A stretch of DNA of 64,000 bases from Prochlorococcus marinus CUG1433. GTDB taxonomy: Bacteria > Cyanobacteriota > Cyanobacteriia > PCC-6307 > Cyanobiaceae. The translations under genes were made by a program, and so were the position numbers. The DNA is taken from contig JAEPLN010000001.1 of NCBI GenBank assembly GCA_017644425.1, positions 434,001-498,000 on the forward strand. Reading direction: 5' to 3'. The notes below the pieces were generated by a model. That model searched no databases, was not told the origin of the DNA, and saw nothing but the letters and a program-made list of their open reading frames with translations. Within the stretch, counting starts at the first letter, position 1. The number at the start of each line of letters is the position of its first letter. Positions 1 through 9,692 of this stretch are shown here, in pieces.

Positions 1-1
1 C

Positions 2-385
2 ACTATTGATTCACAAACAATTTCAATACAACCATTTGATATTTCATGTTTACAGGCTATAGAGAAATCTATTTCGATTAGCGATTTAGGTATTACTCCA
101 AATAATGATGGAAAAGTAATAAGGATAAATGTTCCTCCTTTAACAGAGGAAAGAAGAAAAGAATTTTGTAAATTAGCCTCTAAATATGCAGAGGAAGGAA
201 AAGTCGCTTTGAGGAATATTAGAAGAGATGCTATTGAGAAAGAAAAAAAAGACGAAAAAGATGGTCTTATTTCTATTGACGAATCAAGAGATAATCAATC
301 TCAAATTCAGAAAATTACTGATAAAAATATTGCCTTAATAGAAACAAAATTATCTGAGAAAGAGAAGGAAATTCTAAAGGTTTGA
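2..385 (+). CDS. frr: ribosome recycling factor, C-terminal part (cut by window edge)
   Basis: The open frame enters from the left edge and ends in TGA at 383-385, giving about 127 residues of a protein that is normally about 180. Visible family features are the stretch ISIQPFD, followed by [19 protein letters not shown] and [11 protein letters not shown], which are typical of RRF domain II and the returning helix of domain I, then a Lys/Glu-rich C-terminal helix. RRF works with EF-G to split the post-termination ribosome in the cytoplasm. The stop overlaps the TTG start of the next gene (TTGA), which suggests translational coupling. The N-terminus lies outside the window. Confidence 0.93.
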   Translation, partial: TIDSQTISIQPFDISCLQAIEKSISISDLGITPNNDGKVIRINVPPLTEERRKEFCKLASKYAEEGKVALRNIRRDAIEKEKKDEKDGLISIDESRDNQSQIQKITDKNIALIETKLSEKEKEILKV

Positions 386-1515
386 TAAGATTTGATGTCG
401 TAATAATTGGGGGAGGTTTATCAGGATCTTCCACCGCTCTTAACCTATCAAAGAAAGGATATTCTGTTTTAGTTATTGAAAAAGAAAAATTCCAAACTTA
501 CAAACCATGTGCTGGTGGGATGGCCTCTTCAATGCAAAGATTTATCCCTTTAGATATTGAAGATGCCATAGAATCAAAAATTAAAAATGTAGAATTTAGA
601 TGGAAGGCTGCAGATAATGTAACTGCTGATTTAACTGGTGAATCACCTTTTTGGATTATTAAAAGAGAGAAATTTGATCAATTATTACTAGATGAATCCA
701 TAAGGAATGGAGTTCAGATAATAAGACCGCTATTAGTAGAAAAGATAATAAAAAAAGATGATAAATGGGTAATCAACTGCAATAATAAAGAGCAATATAT
801 ATCTGAATTTCTTGTTGTTGCAGACGGGTCCCAATCCAAATGGGCTGGATATTTCAACTTGGGGCCAAGAAAACCTAAATTTGCAAACACAATCTCATTA
901 AGATTGAAAGGCTTAGGTGAAATTCCTAGAGATGCAGTTAGATTTGAATTTGGATTTATAAAATATGGATTTGCATGGGCATTCCCCTTAAAAGAAAGCC
1001 TTAATATTGGTTTAGGTACTTTTATCAATAATGGTTTTTTAGAAAAACAGGCTATAAATAATGAAGTTATTAGAAGTTTTGGATTTGATAATTTTCCTTA
1101 CAAAACAATCAATAAAAAACTGAGAATATGGAATGGTTTTCACCAAATAAATGGTAATAAAGTTTTAGCTGTTGGAGATGCGGCCTCTTTATGTGACCCA
1201 TTTTTAGCTGAAGGTATTAGACCGTCTTTAATCAGCAGTTTTTATGCTGCAGAATGCATAGATCAATGCCTATCGGGAAAAGTAGATGACCTTAATCTTT
1301 ATACGAAAACTATAAATAATAATTGGGGAAAATCTATGGCTTGGGGAAGGAGGATTGCACAGGTGTTTTACAGATTTCCCAAAACTGGATACCAATTAGG
1401 TGTTAAAAGAAAAACCGCGCCTAAACGTATTGCTCAAATATTGTCTGGAGAAATGAGTTATGAGGATATTGCCAAAAGAGTTATCAAAAGACTTTTAATA
1501 AAGAGTAGTATTTAA
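382..1515 (+). CDS. FAD-dependent oxidoreductase, geranylgeranyl reductase family
   Basis: This is a 377-residue flavoprotein. A dinucleotide-binding fold opens the protein ([12 protein letters not shown], residues 6-17, followed by an acidic strand end at VLVIEKE). PCAGGM near residue 43 is the family's substrate-side motif, VVADGSQS lies near 145, and a second FAD contact is [18 protein letters not shown] near 265-282. These features match the geranylgeranyl reductase group, which saturates isoprenoid side chains. It does not look like the main chlorophyll enzyme ChlP, so the substrate is unknown. Translation starts at a TTG that overlaps the frr stop, so the two are probably one operon. 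Family call is firm, reaction is inferred. Confidence 0.82.
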   Translation: MIRFDVVIIGGGLSGSSTALNLSKKGYSVLVIEKEKFQTYKPCAGGMASSMQRFIPLDIEDAIESKIKNVEFRWKAADNVTADLTGESPFWIIKREKFDQLLLDESIRNGVQIIRPLLVEKIIKKDDKWVINCNNKEQYISEFLVVADGSQSKWAGYFNLGPRKPKFANTISLRLKGLGEIPRDAVRFEFGFIKYGFAWAFPLKESLNIGLGTFINNGFLEKQAINNEVIRSFGFDNFPYKTINKKLRIWNGFHQINGNKVLAVGDAASLCDPFLAEGIRPSLISSFYAAECIDQCLSGKVDDLNLYTKTINNNWGKSMAWGRRIAQVFYRFPKTGYQLGVKRKTAPKRIAQILSGEMSYEDIAKRVIKRLLIKSSI

Positions 1516-1542
1516 CTGTTATTTTTCAATGCAAACTTAAAT

Positions 1543-2544
1543 TTAATTAGCCGAAATTAATTTGTGATTTTTAATTTCAGATAATCTCTTGAGTAATAAC
1601 TCTTCTAATTCTTCTATAGCCTTACTAAATCCTGTGATACCCTCACTAAGTTTTTCACTAGCCATTTGATCTTCTAACATACTCAACCTAAAATCTTTTT
1701 CTTCAAATTTGTAATCAATAGATTTATTTATTGGGGTACTTGCGTCTAATTTTCTAGTTAATACTCCTTTCTCTTTTTTTAGTTCCTCTAAAAACTTTGG
1801 GGCTATTGTTAGAAGATCACAACCAGCTAATTCTTTTATTTCATCAAGATTTCTAAAACTTGCTCCCATTACTTCTGTCTCGAAACCTTTTTCTTTAAAA
1901 TAGTTATAAATCTGTGTAACCGAAACAACGCCGGGATCTTGAGGTCCTGCAAAACTAGTTTTGCCAGTTTTTGCTTTATACCAATCTAATATACGCCCAA
2001 CAAATGGAGAGATTAAGGTTATCTTTGCATTCGCACAAGTTACCGCCTGGCAGAAATTAAAAAGTAAAGTTAAGTTGCATTTAATACCCTCTTTTTCCAA
2101 AATTTCAGCTGCCTTAATTCCTTCCCAAGTTGCAGCAATCTTAATTAAGATTCTTTCTTTTTCAATTCCAAAATTTTTATAGAGATTAATTAATTTTCTT
2201 GCTTTATTTACAGTGGCTTCAGTATCAAAGCTCAGTCTCGCGTCAACTTCTGTTGATACTCGCCCTGAAATAATTTTCAATATTTCTTTTCCAAAGAATA
2301 CTGAAACTTGGTCAACAGTTTCTTTAATTAATTCAATCTCAGTGAATCCCTCAGGTAAAGAATTTTTTGAGCTTTCTAAAGCTTTATCAATTAATTTTAT
2401 ATAATCAGGATTTTTAGCGGCCGCTAGAATTAATGATGGATTAGTAGTAGCGTCCCTTGGTTGAAATTTTTTTATCGAATCTAAATCTCCAGTGTCAGCT
2501 ACAACAATAGTCATTGAGGACAATTGTTCTAAAATTGATTTCAT
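1543..2544 (-). CDS. tal: transaldolase
   Basis: Transaldolase moves a dihydroxyacetone unit between sedoheptulose-7-phosphate and glyceraldehyde-3-phosphate in the pentose phosphate pathway. The protein from this start is 333 residues. DATTNPSL (31-38) is the N-terminal family signature, and K135 in [10 protein letters not shown] is the Schiff-base lysine. LLFNFCQA and the SPFVGR segment are further conserved landmarks. The frame stays open to a further Met 18 bp upstream (2562), but the family normally begins at MKSILEQL, so the inner ATG at 2544 was chosen. It converges on the flavoprotein gene with only 27 bp between stops. Confidence 0.95.
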   Translation of the reverse strand: MKSILEQLSSMTIVVADTGDLDSIKKFQPRDATTNPSLILAAAKNPDYIKLIDKALESSKNSLPEGFTEIELIKETVDQVSVFFGKEILKIISGRVSTEVDARLSFDTEATVNKARKLINLYKNFGIEKERILIKIAATWEGIKAAEILEKEGIKCNLTLLFNFCQAVTCANAKITLISPFVGRILDWYKAKTGKTSFAGPQDPGVVSVTQIYNYFKEKGFETEVMGASFRNLDEIKELAGCDLLTIAPKFLEELKKEKGVLTRKLDASTPINKSIDYKFEEKDFRLSMLEDQMASEKLSEGITGFSKAIEELEELLLKRLSEIKNHKLISAN

Positions 2545-2635
2545 ATCCAGATAATCATACATATATATAAACTAGCTTTAATTCCTAATGAAATCATCAA
2601 AAAAATAAACCAATTATCTATAAAGTTAGAAAATT

Positions 2636-4387
2636 TTAGGGTTTTTTAACAATCATCTCGTGATCTTTAATCTTAGGAGGTATTTTTTCAATTACTATTA
2701 AGCTCTCAATTATTTCTTTAGCAACTGGCACCGCAACAGTTGAACCATATGCATATGATTTTGATGGCTCATCAACGATCACAAGAACAACATATTTGGG
2801 ATCATTAACTGGCAAAGTCGCGACAAAACTACAAACTTTTTTACTTGTATAAGAACCATTTAATGCTTTTTGAGAAGTTCCTGTTTTCCCAGCTATTCTA
2901 TAACCATCAATTTTCACTCCTGCTCCACTACCTTTCTCAACTACGCTTTCCATCCATTCGAGAACAGTTTTGGAGACCTCGTGCGAAAAATATTGCTTTT
3001 TTAAAGTATCATTTATTCTTCCTTTGAAAGTTGATGTTACATGGGGCGTTACTTCAAAACCACCATTTGCTAGAGATGCATGAAGTTGGACCAACTTAAG
3101 TGGCGAGATTGAGAATCCTTTACCAAAAGAAGCCACAGCGGGTTCAATTAATTGATTTATAAATAAATCTTTTCCTTTTAGTTGACCAGCAGTTGATTCA
3201 TATAAGTCAGTTTCTAAATTTTTATTTATACCTAAGTTGTTCAGCCAATCCCAATAAATTGTAGGATCTAAGTTTTGCATTATTTTTACCATCCCAACAT
3301 TACTTGAAACCTGCAATACTCTTGGATAATCAATGTAACCATTTCCTTTTTTATCCCAATTAGAAAGTGTCCAACCTCCAACTTTTATCTTTCCGATATC
3401 TTTAACAAAACCATCTTTGTGGATAACTTTTTCTTCTAGAGCCAACGCCAGATTAATAGGCTTAAAAGTTGATCCAGGCTCAAATAGATCTTGTGAATAC
3501 CAACCCCTAAAGAGTTCAGAATCATACTGCCAAAATTTATTCGGATCATATGAAGGTACTGAAACTAAGGAAAGAATCTGTCCATTATTAACATCCATAA
3601 CTATTGCAAAACCCTTCTTTGCTTTCCATTTGCTAACTTGCTTTGATAATGCATAAAATGATGCTTTCTGTAATTTTGAATCTATTGTCAGGCCTAAATT
3701 TTTGTAGTCAGAAACAAAATCACCTGGGGCTGAATTATCAGGTAGAGGGGTTCCATCACCTCCTCTTTTAATAAAATTGCTCTTATTTAAAACTTTAATT
3801 TGATTATCTAAATGCAGCTCCAAACCTGCTGACCCTTTATTCTCATCATTAACAAAACCCACAAGATTAGAATAAAGCTCACCTTGTGGATAATATCTTT
3901 GTGAATATTTAAACAAATCAAGCCCACTTATTTTAAGGTTTGCAATCTTTTTTGCTTTTTCTTCAGGAATTTTATCCAAAAGCTTAACACCGCTCATTTT
4001 ATTATTGAATTTCCTCAAAAGTATTTCTTCTTTAATATCCAAAATAGGTGACAATTTTTTTGCGACTTCATCAATACTACGAACTCCGTTAATTGAATCA
4101 CCAGGAAAATTAAAGTATTTTGGATGGGCCCATAATTTATAGAGTGGTTTATCATAAGCAATTATTCTATTATTTCTATCCACAATAGATCTCCGTTTTT
4201 TCAAGGAGTTAGTTTTAGAAGAATGTATTAATCTCGCTTTTCTTTGCAAATCAGAAGCATTAAAGACTTGCAATTTAATTAACCTACCAAATAAACATAA
4301 TATTAAAAGTAAGCTAAAAATATAGATAAATTTAAATCGCCTTTGATCAAGAGGTATTAAACGAACAATTTTTTTGTATTTTCTCAT
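2636..4387 (-). CDS. ftsI: cell-division transpeptidase FtsI / penicillin-binding protein
   Basis: This class B penicillin-binding protein cross-links septal peptidoglycan. Residues here count from a TTG one codon upstream at 4390; a membrane anchor lies near 22-40. The non-catalytic dimerisation domain follows. The transpeptidase domain shows the three expected motifs: STFK (Ser307, Lys310), SSN (362-364) and KTGT (502-505). The ATG at 4387 is preferred because AGGGG lies 6 bases upstream of it. It overlaps the stop of the upstream membrane-protein gene as TGATG, so the two are probably translated together. Confidence 0.93.
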   Translation of the reverse strand: MRKYKKIVRLIPLDQRRFKFIYIFSLLLILCLFGRLIKLQVFNASDLQRKARLIHSSKTNSLKKRRSIVDRNNRIIAYDKPLYKLWAHPKYFNFPGDSINGVRSIDEVAKKLSPILDIKEEILLRKFNNKMSGVKLLDKIPEEKAKKIANLKISGLDLFKYSQRYYPQGELYSNLVGFVNDENKGSAGLELHLDNQIKVLNKSNFIKRGGDGTPLPDNSAPGDFVSDYKNLGLTIDSKLQKASFYALSKQVSKWKAKKGFAIVMDVNNGQILSLVSVPSYDPNKFWQYDSELFRGWYSQDLFEPGSTFKPINLALALEEKVIHKDGFVKDIGKIKVGGWTLSNWDKKGNGYIDYPRVLQVSSNVGMVKIMQNLDPTIYWDWLNNLGINKNLETDLYESTAGQLKGKDLFINQLIEPAVASFGKGFSISPLKLVQLHASLANGGFEVTPHVTSTFKGRINDTLKKQYFSHEVSKTVLEWMESVVEKGSGAGVKIDGYRIAGKTGTSQKALNGSYTSKKVCSFVATLPVNDPKYVVLVIVDEPSKSYAYGSTVAVPVAKEIIESLIVIEKIPPKIKDHEMIVKKP

Positions 4388-4815
4388 CAATATCCCCTTT
4401 GATATTTGCTATCGTTGAAGCCTTTGATGAATCCACTAAAATTCTTCTTAAAAAAACTTTCTTTTTTTTCTACAATTTTATTTAGATATATTAAATCTTC
4501 AGGTTTAGTTTTTTTGTATTGATTTAGAGACTCAAGTTCACTAATATAAAATTCCTCAATTTTAGAAATATAGTCAATGAGATTATTATTAAGTGATCTT
4601 GTTTTCGATAAACTTTTATATGTATTTGACCATTGCCTTTGACTATCAAAAGATAAGAAAAATAAGGTAAAGATTAAGACCAAAAGAGAGATATTAATTG
4701 TGTCAAAAATTTTATGTATAAATTTGATATTAAGTCCAGATATTTTTTCAGAATTTTTTTGAGTATTGCTTATAACTTTTTTTTTTAAATTAGATTGATT
4801 CCCATAAATTTTCAT
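4387..4815 (-). CDS. small bitopic membrane protein upstream of ftsI, FtsL-like candidate
   Basis: The protein has 142 residues: a basic cytoplasmic N-terminus of about 39 residues, one hydrophobic segment at about 40-57 (INISLLVLIFTLFFLSF), then a polar region (58-125) rich in Leu, Glu, Lys and Ser that could form a coiled coil. There is no sequence motif I recognise. Size, topology and the position directly before ftsI, with overlapping stop and start, match FtsL, the divisome partner of FtsI, in other bacteria. FtsL is known for very weak sequence conservation, so this is a context-based guess only. The remaining possibility is a lineage-specific membrane protein. Confidence 0.6.
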   Translation of the reverse strand: MKIYGNQSNLKKKVISNTQKNSEKISGLNIKFIHKIFDTINISLLVLIFTLFFLSFDSQRQWSNTYKSLSKTRSLNNNLIDYISKIEEFYISELESLNQYKKTKPEDLIYLNKIVEKKESFFKKNFSGFIKGFNDSKYQRGY

Positions 4816-4899
4816 CTATGATTATTTTTTAAATAAAATAAGTCTTATTAGTTAAGTAAACATCTTTTACTTTGATTCGCAAGTTAAAATTTAAATTTT

Positions 4900-6261
4900 C
4901 TATGTACGTAATAAGAACAAATTTAAGAAGGTCATCCCATTCCATAAAGAATGCATAATCACAGAAGAAAACAAACTTCCTGACGCAATTCTTGTGATTC
5001 CCAGCCCTAGACCTAGAACAAATAATGGCGGCATTTCTCCAAAACTTAAATGAGCTAATGCAAAGATAAATGCTGAAACTATAATGCCAGAAATTATTCC
5101 AAAATCTCTTGAAAGAGTTGGCAGTAAAATACCGCGAAAAATAATCTCCTCAAATAGAGGAGCTAATAAAGTAGTTGTAATAAATAATAGAAAAAATGAT
5201 AAGTAATTATTAGTATTAAGAACAATTTCAAGCAGAGGATTACTACCATTCTGATTATCGATCAGACTATTCATAATTAGAGAAATTAATAAAACAAAGG
5301 GGGTAATTGTTAACCAACCTTTAATTCCCTGAATAATTGGATATTTAATTGGCAAGAAATTGAACTGAAAATAATCTCTCTTTAAAATAAATTCACCATT
5401 CAAAGATTTAATTTGATAATAAACTATCCCTAATGGCGGAATAGCCATAAAAAGATATCCAAAGAATATTTTTAGAGATTGAGACAATTCATTAGATATA
5501 TTTTTAGAAAAAAATTCAACTAAACTTATAGAGAATAAAGGTGATACCACTTCTCCTAAGACAACAAATCCTCCTGCAATTAATAGAACCATATCTATTA
5601 ATTCTAAGTCTAAAGGTTTAAATTCTTTCCAACCAAATTTTTTCGAAGATATAGCATTCCATGATATTTTTAAAGCCAGAATGGAGCCAAGGAGTATTGT
5701 TAAAATTGGAACTAATCGAATAGCTAAAATTTTTAAAAACATTTTGTTTGAAAATGATTTCGTTATTAATGAACTATCGTCAAAATCAAATTTCTTGCTT
5801 AAAAGGTGATATAAAAATCTATCTCCTTTATATGAATCAAAATTATCAAAATTTGGGGCATGAGAATTATTAAGAGAATTTTTTTCTATATCATCAATTA
5901 GTAATTTAAAGTTTTTATTATCAAAATCTTTAGATATATTTTTAGATATTAATGGTTCATTTGATTCTGAAGAAATTATTCGAATTAATTTATTTCTATC
6001 TGTTAATTCATCAAATGGGACCTCAGAGAGTGACTTATTGATTTGATCAACAGGTTCATTTACGAGAACAAACTTTTTAAGATTTTCAGGTATTGATTGG
6101 ACCGCTAATTCAGCAATTTCAAGCTCTTTTTGACTTATGTCAAATGAAACGGATGGTCTATTTAAACTATCTCTTAAGCCCTGTTGCCATACAAAAAATG
6201 TTATGACGAGAGAAACTAAAGCTAAAGACAGTTTTGTCTTAGAAATATTTTTAGAGATCAT
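4900..6261 (-). CDS. CPBP-family intramembrane metalloprotease
   Basis: This is a 453-residue membrane protein. A signal-anchor segment lies at about 10-26, then a long soluble part (30-170) that I do not recognise, then about seven to eight hydrophobic segments. The C-terminal third carries the CPBP/CAAX-protease motifs: EEIIFRG (371-377), FALAH ending in His404, and HSLWN (His437, Asn441). Members of this family cleave membrane-associated proteins or serve in bacteriocin immunity; the target here is unknown. The gene is divergent from the phosphoglycerate-mutase-like gene and 84 bp upstream of the FtsL-like gene. Confidence 0.87.
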   Translation of the reverse strand: MISKNISKTKLSLALVSLVITFFVWQQGLRDSLNRPSVSFDISQKELEIAELAVQSIPENLKKFVLVNEPVDQINKSLSEVPFDELTDRNKLIRIISSESNEPLISKNISKDFDNKNFKLLIDDIEKNSLNNSHAPNFDNFDSYKGDRFLYHLLSKKFDFDDSSLITKSFSNKMFLKILAIRLVPILTILLGSILALKISWNAISSKKFGWKEFKPLDLELIDMVLLIAGGFVVLGEVVSPLFSISLVEFFSKNISNELSQSLKIFFGYLFMAIPPLGIVYYQIKSLNGEFILKRDYFQFNFLPIKYPIIQGIKGWLTITPFVLLISLIMNSLIDNQNGSNPLLEIVLNTNNYLSFFLLFITTTLLAPLFEEIIFRGILLPTLSRDFGIISGIIVSAFIFALAHLSFGEMPPLFVLGLGLGITRIASGSLFSSVIMHSLWNGMTFLNLFLLRT

Positions 6262-6377
6262 AACTCATTATATTGTTAAAAACTATACTTAGGTATCATT
6301 GAAATTTCCAATATTTATATATCTATTTTAATCACGCCATGAGATGATTAAATTATCTTAATTTTAAAATTTATATA

Positions 6378-7706
6378 ATGACTATACGATTAGTTTTAGT
6401 TAGACATGGACAAAGCAGTTTCAATGCAAAAGGATTAATTCAAGGGAGAACAGATGATTCTTTTTTAACTGATGAAGGATACGAACAAGCCCTAAAAGCA
6501 GGGAAATCGTTATCAAAAATAAACTTTGATAAAATCTATTCATCTCCACTTGTGAGAGCAGCAGAGACCGCAAAAACAATTAACAAAAGCTTCAAAAAAG
6601 AAAAAATTATTGTATTCGATAAGAATTTGCTAGAGGTTGACCTAAGTGAATGGTCTGGTCTCAAAGTAGATGAAATAAAAAAGAAATTTCCAGAAATATA
6701 TCCTATTTGGAAAAATGATCCAGAAAATCTAATTTTAAAAAGAAATGACGATAAAACTTATAAACCAATTCAAGAGTTATTTGACCAAGCAACTAAATTC
6801 ATAGAAGATATTATTAAAATTTATTTAGATAAAGATGATGTAAATATTTTAATAGTTGGACATAATGCCATTCTTAGATGTTTAATCCTCTTGTTATTAG
6901 GAAAGCCTAAGCAAGGTTTTAGGAAAATTAGATTAGAAAATGCTTCATTTTCAATTCTAAATATTTCAAGGAAAGATAACTCTTATAAAACTCAAATTGA
7001 GTGTTTAAATCAGACTTCCCATCTTAATAAAAATATTCCAATTCAAATTGGAGATTCAAGAATATTTCTAATAAGACATGGTGAAACCAACTGGAACAAA
7101 GAAGGTAGATTCCAAGGCCAAATTGATATCCCTTTAAACGAAAATGGTAAAGATCAAGCAAGAAAGACTTTTGAATATTTGAGAAATATTTATTTTAATA
7201 AGGCATTTTCAAGTTCAATGAATAGGCCTTATGAGACTGCACAAATAATTTTGCAAAATAACAAAGATTTAAAAATAGAAAAAATAGATGCACTTATAGA
7301 AATTAGCCATGGATTATGGGAGGGTAAACTAGAAACTGAAATTAGAGAACAATGGTCTAATTTACTAAAAAATTGGCATGACAAGCCTGAAGAAGTGATA
7401 ATGCCTGAAGGCGAATCTATAAAAGATGTATCAGAAAGGTCCGTATTAGCATTTGAAAAAATTTGTTTATCTCAAAAAGATAATGATCTAACTCTTCTAG
7501 TCGCTCATGATGCAGTCAACAAAACTCTTATTTGCAATATTCTTGGGATTAGTTATTCAGATATTTGGATGATAAAACAAGGTAATGGCGGTATAACTGT
7601 AATTGACCTTTTTAATGATCCTACTAAACCACCTGTGATTAGTGCTCTTAATATCACAACACATCTTGGAGGGATAATTGATTCAACTGCTTCAGGAGCA
7701 CTTTAA
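6378..7706 (+). CDS. tandem phosphoglycerate-mutase/phosphatase-domain protein
   Basis: The 442 residues hold two complete histidine phosphatase domains in a row. Domain 1 has VRHGQ (His10), LLEVDLSEWSG (84-94) and VGHNA (His162). Domain 2 has IRHGETNWN (His234), ISHGLWEG (309-316) and VAHDA (His377). Both phosphohistidine sites look intact, so both halves may be catalytic. Single-domain relatives are cofactor-dependent phosphoglycerate mutases or broad phosphatases. A two-domain form is usual in cyanobacteria as far as I recall, but the substrate cannot be read from sequence. Monocistronic in appearance; it converges on lepB. Confidence 0.87.
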   Translation: MTIRLVLVRHGQSSFNAKGLIQGRTDDSFLTDEGYEQALKAGKSLSKINFDKIYSSPLVRAAETAKTINKSFKKEKIIVFDKNLLEVDLSEWSGLKVDEIKKKFPEIYPIWKNDPENLILKRNDDKTYKPIQELFDQATKFIEDIIKIYLDKDDVNILIVGHNAILRCLILLLLGKPKQGFRKIRLENASFSILNISRKDNSYKTQIECLNQTSHLNKNIPIQIGDSRIFLIRHGETNWNKEGRFQGQIDIPLNENGKDQARKTFEYLRNIYFNKAFSSSMNRPYETAQIILQNNKDLKIEKIDALIEISHGLWEGKLETEIREQWSNLLKNWHDKPEEVIMPEGESIKDVSERSVLAFEKICLSQKDNDLTLLVAHDAVNKTLICNILGISYSDIWMIKQGNGGITVIDLFNDPTKPPVISALNITTHLGGIIDSTASGAL

Positions 7707-7760
7707 ATTAAATGCTTTTTAGAAAATTATTTTCATTAAGCGTGAGACAAAAGTAAGACT

Positions 7761-8420
7761 TTAATTATTAAAAAAGCCAATTTTACTGAGAGGCCAAAAT
7801 CTAAAATAAGCTCTTCCGATAAGCTCCTTTTTGTGAATAAATTTACTTCCTGGCCAATATCTTCCATCCCAGCTATTGGACCTATTATCGCCTAAAACTA
7901 AAAAATGATCTTTTGGAACTTTGATATTTTCAAACTCGCCGCATTTATTAAAAAAGGATTTCGAGCATTTATATGCTACATATGGTTCAGAAATTAATTT
8001 ATTGTTTATTGTTACTTCACCTTTAGTATTTACACTAACTATTTCTCCAGGTAGTGCTACTACTCTTTTGATATATGCATCGCAAGCTTGATCCCTCAAA
8101 CCAGGAATAAAAGATATTGGAGGAAAACTCATAAAAAAACAATATGTTTTTTTTGGTAAAGGCTTTGATCTAAATGAAATTAGTTTTTCATCAAATGAGT
8201 AAGGAGATTTGAAAACAACAATATCGCCCCTTTTTGGCAAAGAGTTCCTCAGAGAGAATTTTTCAATTATTAACCTATCGTTTATTTGCAATCCTGGGAG
8301 CATAGATCCAGAGGGAATATAACGAGGTTCTGCGATAAAAGATCTACAAGAAGAAACAAAAAAAGTTAAAAGGATTAGCAGACCCCATTCTTTTAAAAAA
8401 CTTTTAACAGAAGCATGCAT
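7761..8420 (-). CDS. lepB: signal peptidase I
   Basis: This membrane-anchored serine protease removes signal peptides from exported proteins. The 219 residues start with one hydrophobic anchor (about 12-25). Box B is PSGSMLP with nucleophile Ser39. Box D is IKRVVALPGE with general base Lys119. Box E is GDNRSNSWDGRYWP in the last quarter. All catalytic motifs are present, and the single anchor is the common cyanobacterial and Gram-positive arrangement. Likely substrates within this window include the PsaF and Psb27 precursors. Confidence 0.94.
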   Translation of the reverse strand: MHASVKSFLKEWGLLILLTFFVSSCRSFIAEPRYIPSGSMLPGLQINDRLIIEKFSLRNSLPKRGDIVVFKSPYSFDEKLISFRSKPLPKKTYCFFMSFPPISFIPGLRDQACDAYIKRVVALPGEIVSVNTKGEVTINNKLISEPYVAYKCSKSFFNKCGEFENIKVPKDHFLVLGDNRSNSWDGRYWPGSKFIHKKELIGRAYFRFWPLSKIGFFNN

Positions 8421-8447
8421 AGTTTGTTGTAAGCTTAGTTATTAACC

Positions 8448-8801
8448 TTACATAAATTGTTTAGCATATTCAATTTCGTTAAATCCTAATATTACTTTTT
8501 CTTCGTATATCAAAAATGGTCTTTTTATTAATTTGCCATCACTTAAGAGAAGTTTAATAATTTCTTCCTTTGATAAAGAGTAAATATTAGGATTTATCGA
8601 TTTAAAGGATTTACCTCTGGTATTAAAAATTCTTTTGATATCTTCAGAATATTGTTCTAAAGCTTGATTTAAATAATCGAGCTTTGGGGGTTCTTTTACA
8701 ATATCAATTAATTGGTATTCGAGATCTTTCATATCAAGCCAATTTGCCGCTTTTCGGCAAGTGGAGCACTTTGAATAACTATAAAAAATTATGTTTTTCA
8801 A
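8448..8801 (-). CDS. ArsC/Spx-family thioredoxin-fold protein
   Basis: This 117-residue protein has the N-terminal strand IIFYSYSKCSTCRKA, with a CxxC pair at Cys12 and Cys15, and a later RPFLIYEEKVILGF segment typical of the ArsC/Spx/YffB group. These proteins act as arsenate reductases or, like Spx, as redox-sensing transcription partners. The CxxC is the Spx-like arrangement, but the arsenate-reductase reaction cannot be excluded. The start overlaps the 3' end of the upstream pyrophosphatase gene by 4 bp, so the two are probably cotranscribed. Confidence 0.83.
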   Translation of the reverse strand: MKNIIFYSYSKCSTCRKAANWLDMKDLEYQLIDIVKEPPKLDYLNQALEQYSEDIKRIFNTRGKSFKSINPNIYSLSKEEIIKLLLSDGKLIKRPFLIYEEKVILGFNEIEYAKQFM

Positions 8802-9352
8802 TTTACGTTATTAATGGAGGGTTTCTTTAGGACTTTAAATTTTTTCTTTTTCATAGGTATACAATCTTTCAATAAGTTTTCGACTACATTAAAATCCCTC
8901 CAACCATCAATTTTAACTGTTCTTCCATCAAGTCCTTTACTAGTTCTAAAAAATTCAGCAACATCCTCAAGTTGATTAGGAGCAATTTGTTTGATACTTA
9001 CAATATCGGCCTGTCTAGGATTTGCCATTGGCACACATAAAAGTTTTCCGTCATATGCACCACAATCATGCATATCTAAGACTCCAATTGGTCGAGCTTT
9101 GATTAGACAACCCGCAAAAGTCGGCTCATCCATAATCACCATCGCATCAAGAGGAGCACCATCATCAGCAAGAGTATTTGGAATGAAACCATAATCAAAA
9201 GGATATCTAACTGAAGAATGCAATACTCTATCTAATGCCATTATTCCTGCGTCAGAACAATATTCATATTTATTCCTACTACCTGCAGGGATTTCAACAA
9301 CTATATTTACTATTCCCTTCATTGGAGATGGAGGTATCGAACTAAGATCCAT
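8798..9352 (-). CDS. ppa: family I inorganic pyrophosphatase homologue with altered active site
   Basis: The 184 residues align along their length with family I pyrophosphatases: IEIPAGSRNKYE-like N-terminus (the Glu, Lys and Glu ligands are present), LDRVLHSS, YPFDYGF, and MHDCGAYDGK with both expected acidic residues and the Lys. The signature normally read DGDPxD is DGAPLD here (64-69), so the central catalytic Asp is Ala66. The usual Tyr-Lys pair near the C-terminus is Ser138-Lys139. Loss of two active-site residues suggests weak or no pyrophosphate hydrolysis. A second, intact copy lies at 24089-24676. The gene sits between an 84-residue membrane protein (11 bp overlap) and the ArsC-like gene (4 bp overlap). 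Confidence 0.88.
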   Translation of the reverse strand: MDLSSIPPSPMKGIVNIVVEIPAGSRNKYEYCSDAGIMALDRVLHSSVRYPFDYGFIPNTLADDGAPLDAMVIMDEPTFAGCLIKARPIGVLDMHDCGAYDGKLLCVPMANPRQADIVSIKQIAPNQLEDVAEFFRTSKGLDGRTVKIDGWRDFNVVENLLKDCIPMKKKKFKVLKKPSINNVN

Positions 9353-9596
9353 CTTTTTTTAAATCTTTATTAAAAATTACCTCATTTCCACTAGATAAGG
9401 GTCTTCCAATAAAAATGCTTATTGAAGGTAACACAAATGTCAGAAAAGCAAAAATGATACCTAGAGAAGTTAATGAAAACTGCCTTATACTTAAGGGATC
9501 ATCATCATCTTTTTCAAAATCAATTGAAGCAGAAGCAAGAGAAGAGTCTTCGCCTAATTTACTTTTTGTAAAATGCTTTGATTTTGTATAACTCAA
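9342..9596 (-). CDS. small single-pass membrane protein of unknown function
   Basis: The 84-residue product has a polar, acidic N-terminal half (including a DDDD run near 30) and one hydrophobic segment at about 43-65 (SLGIIFAFLTFVLPSISIFIG), then a short Lys-rich tail. I do not recognise a family. Its 3' end overlaps the pyrophosphatase start by 11 bp, and the product is plausibly cotranslated with it. The frame and position within a tight operon support a real gene. Confidence 0.65.
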   Translation of the reverse strand: MSYTKSKHFTKSKLGEDSSLASASIDFEKDDDDPLSIRQFSLTSLGIIFAFLTFVLPSISIFIGRPLSSGNEVIFNKDLKKDGS

Positions 9597-9692
9597 GAAC
9601 TCTTAATTGGTAAATGTTAAGGAGATAATTGAACAACATTATTTTACATTCTAAATGTCAATAAATCAAAACATTCGTAAGCAACTTTTAAG

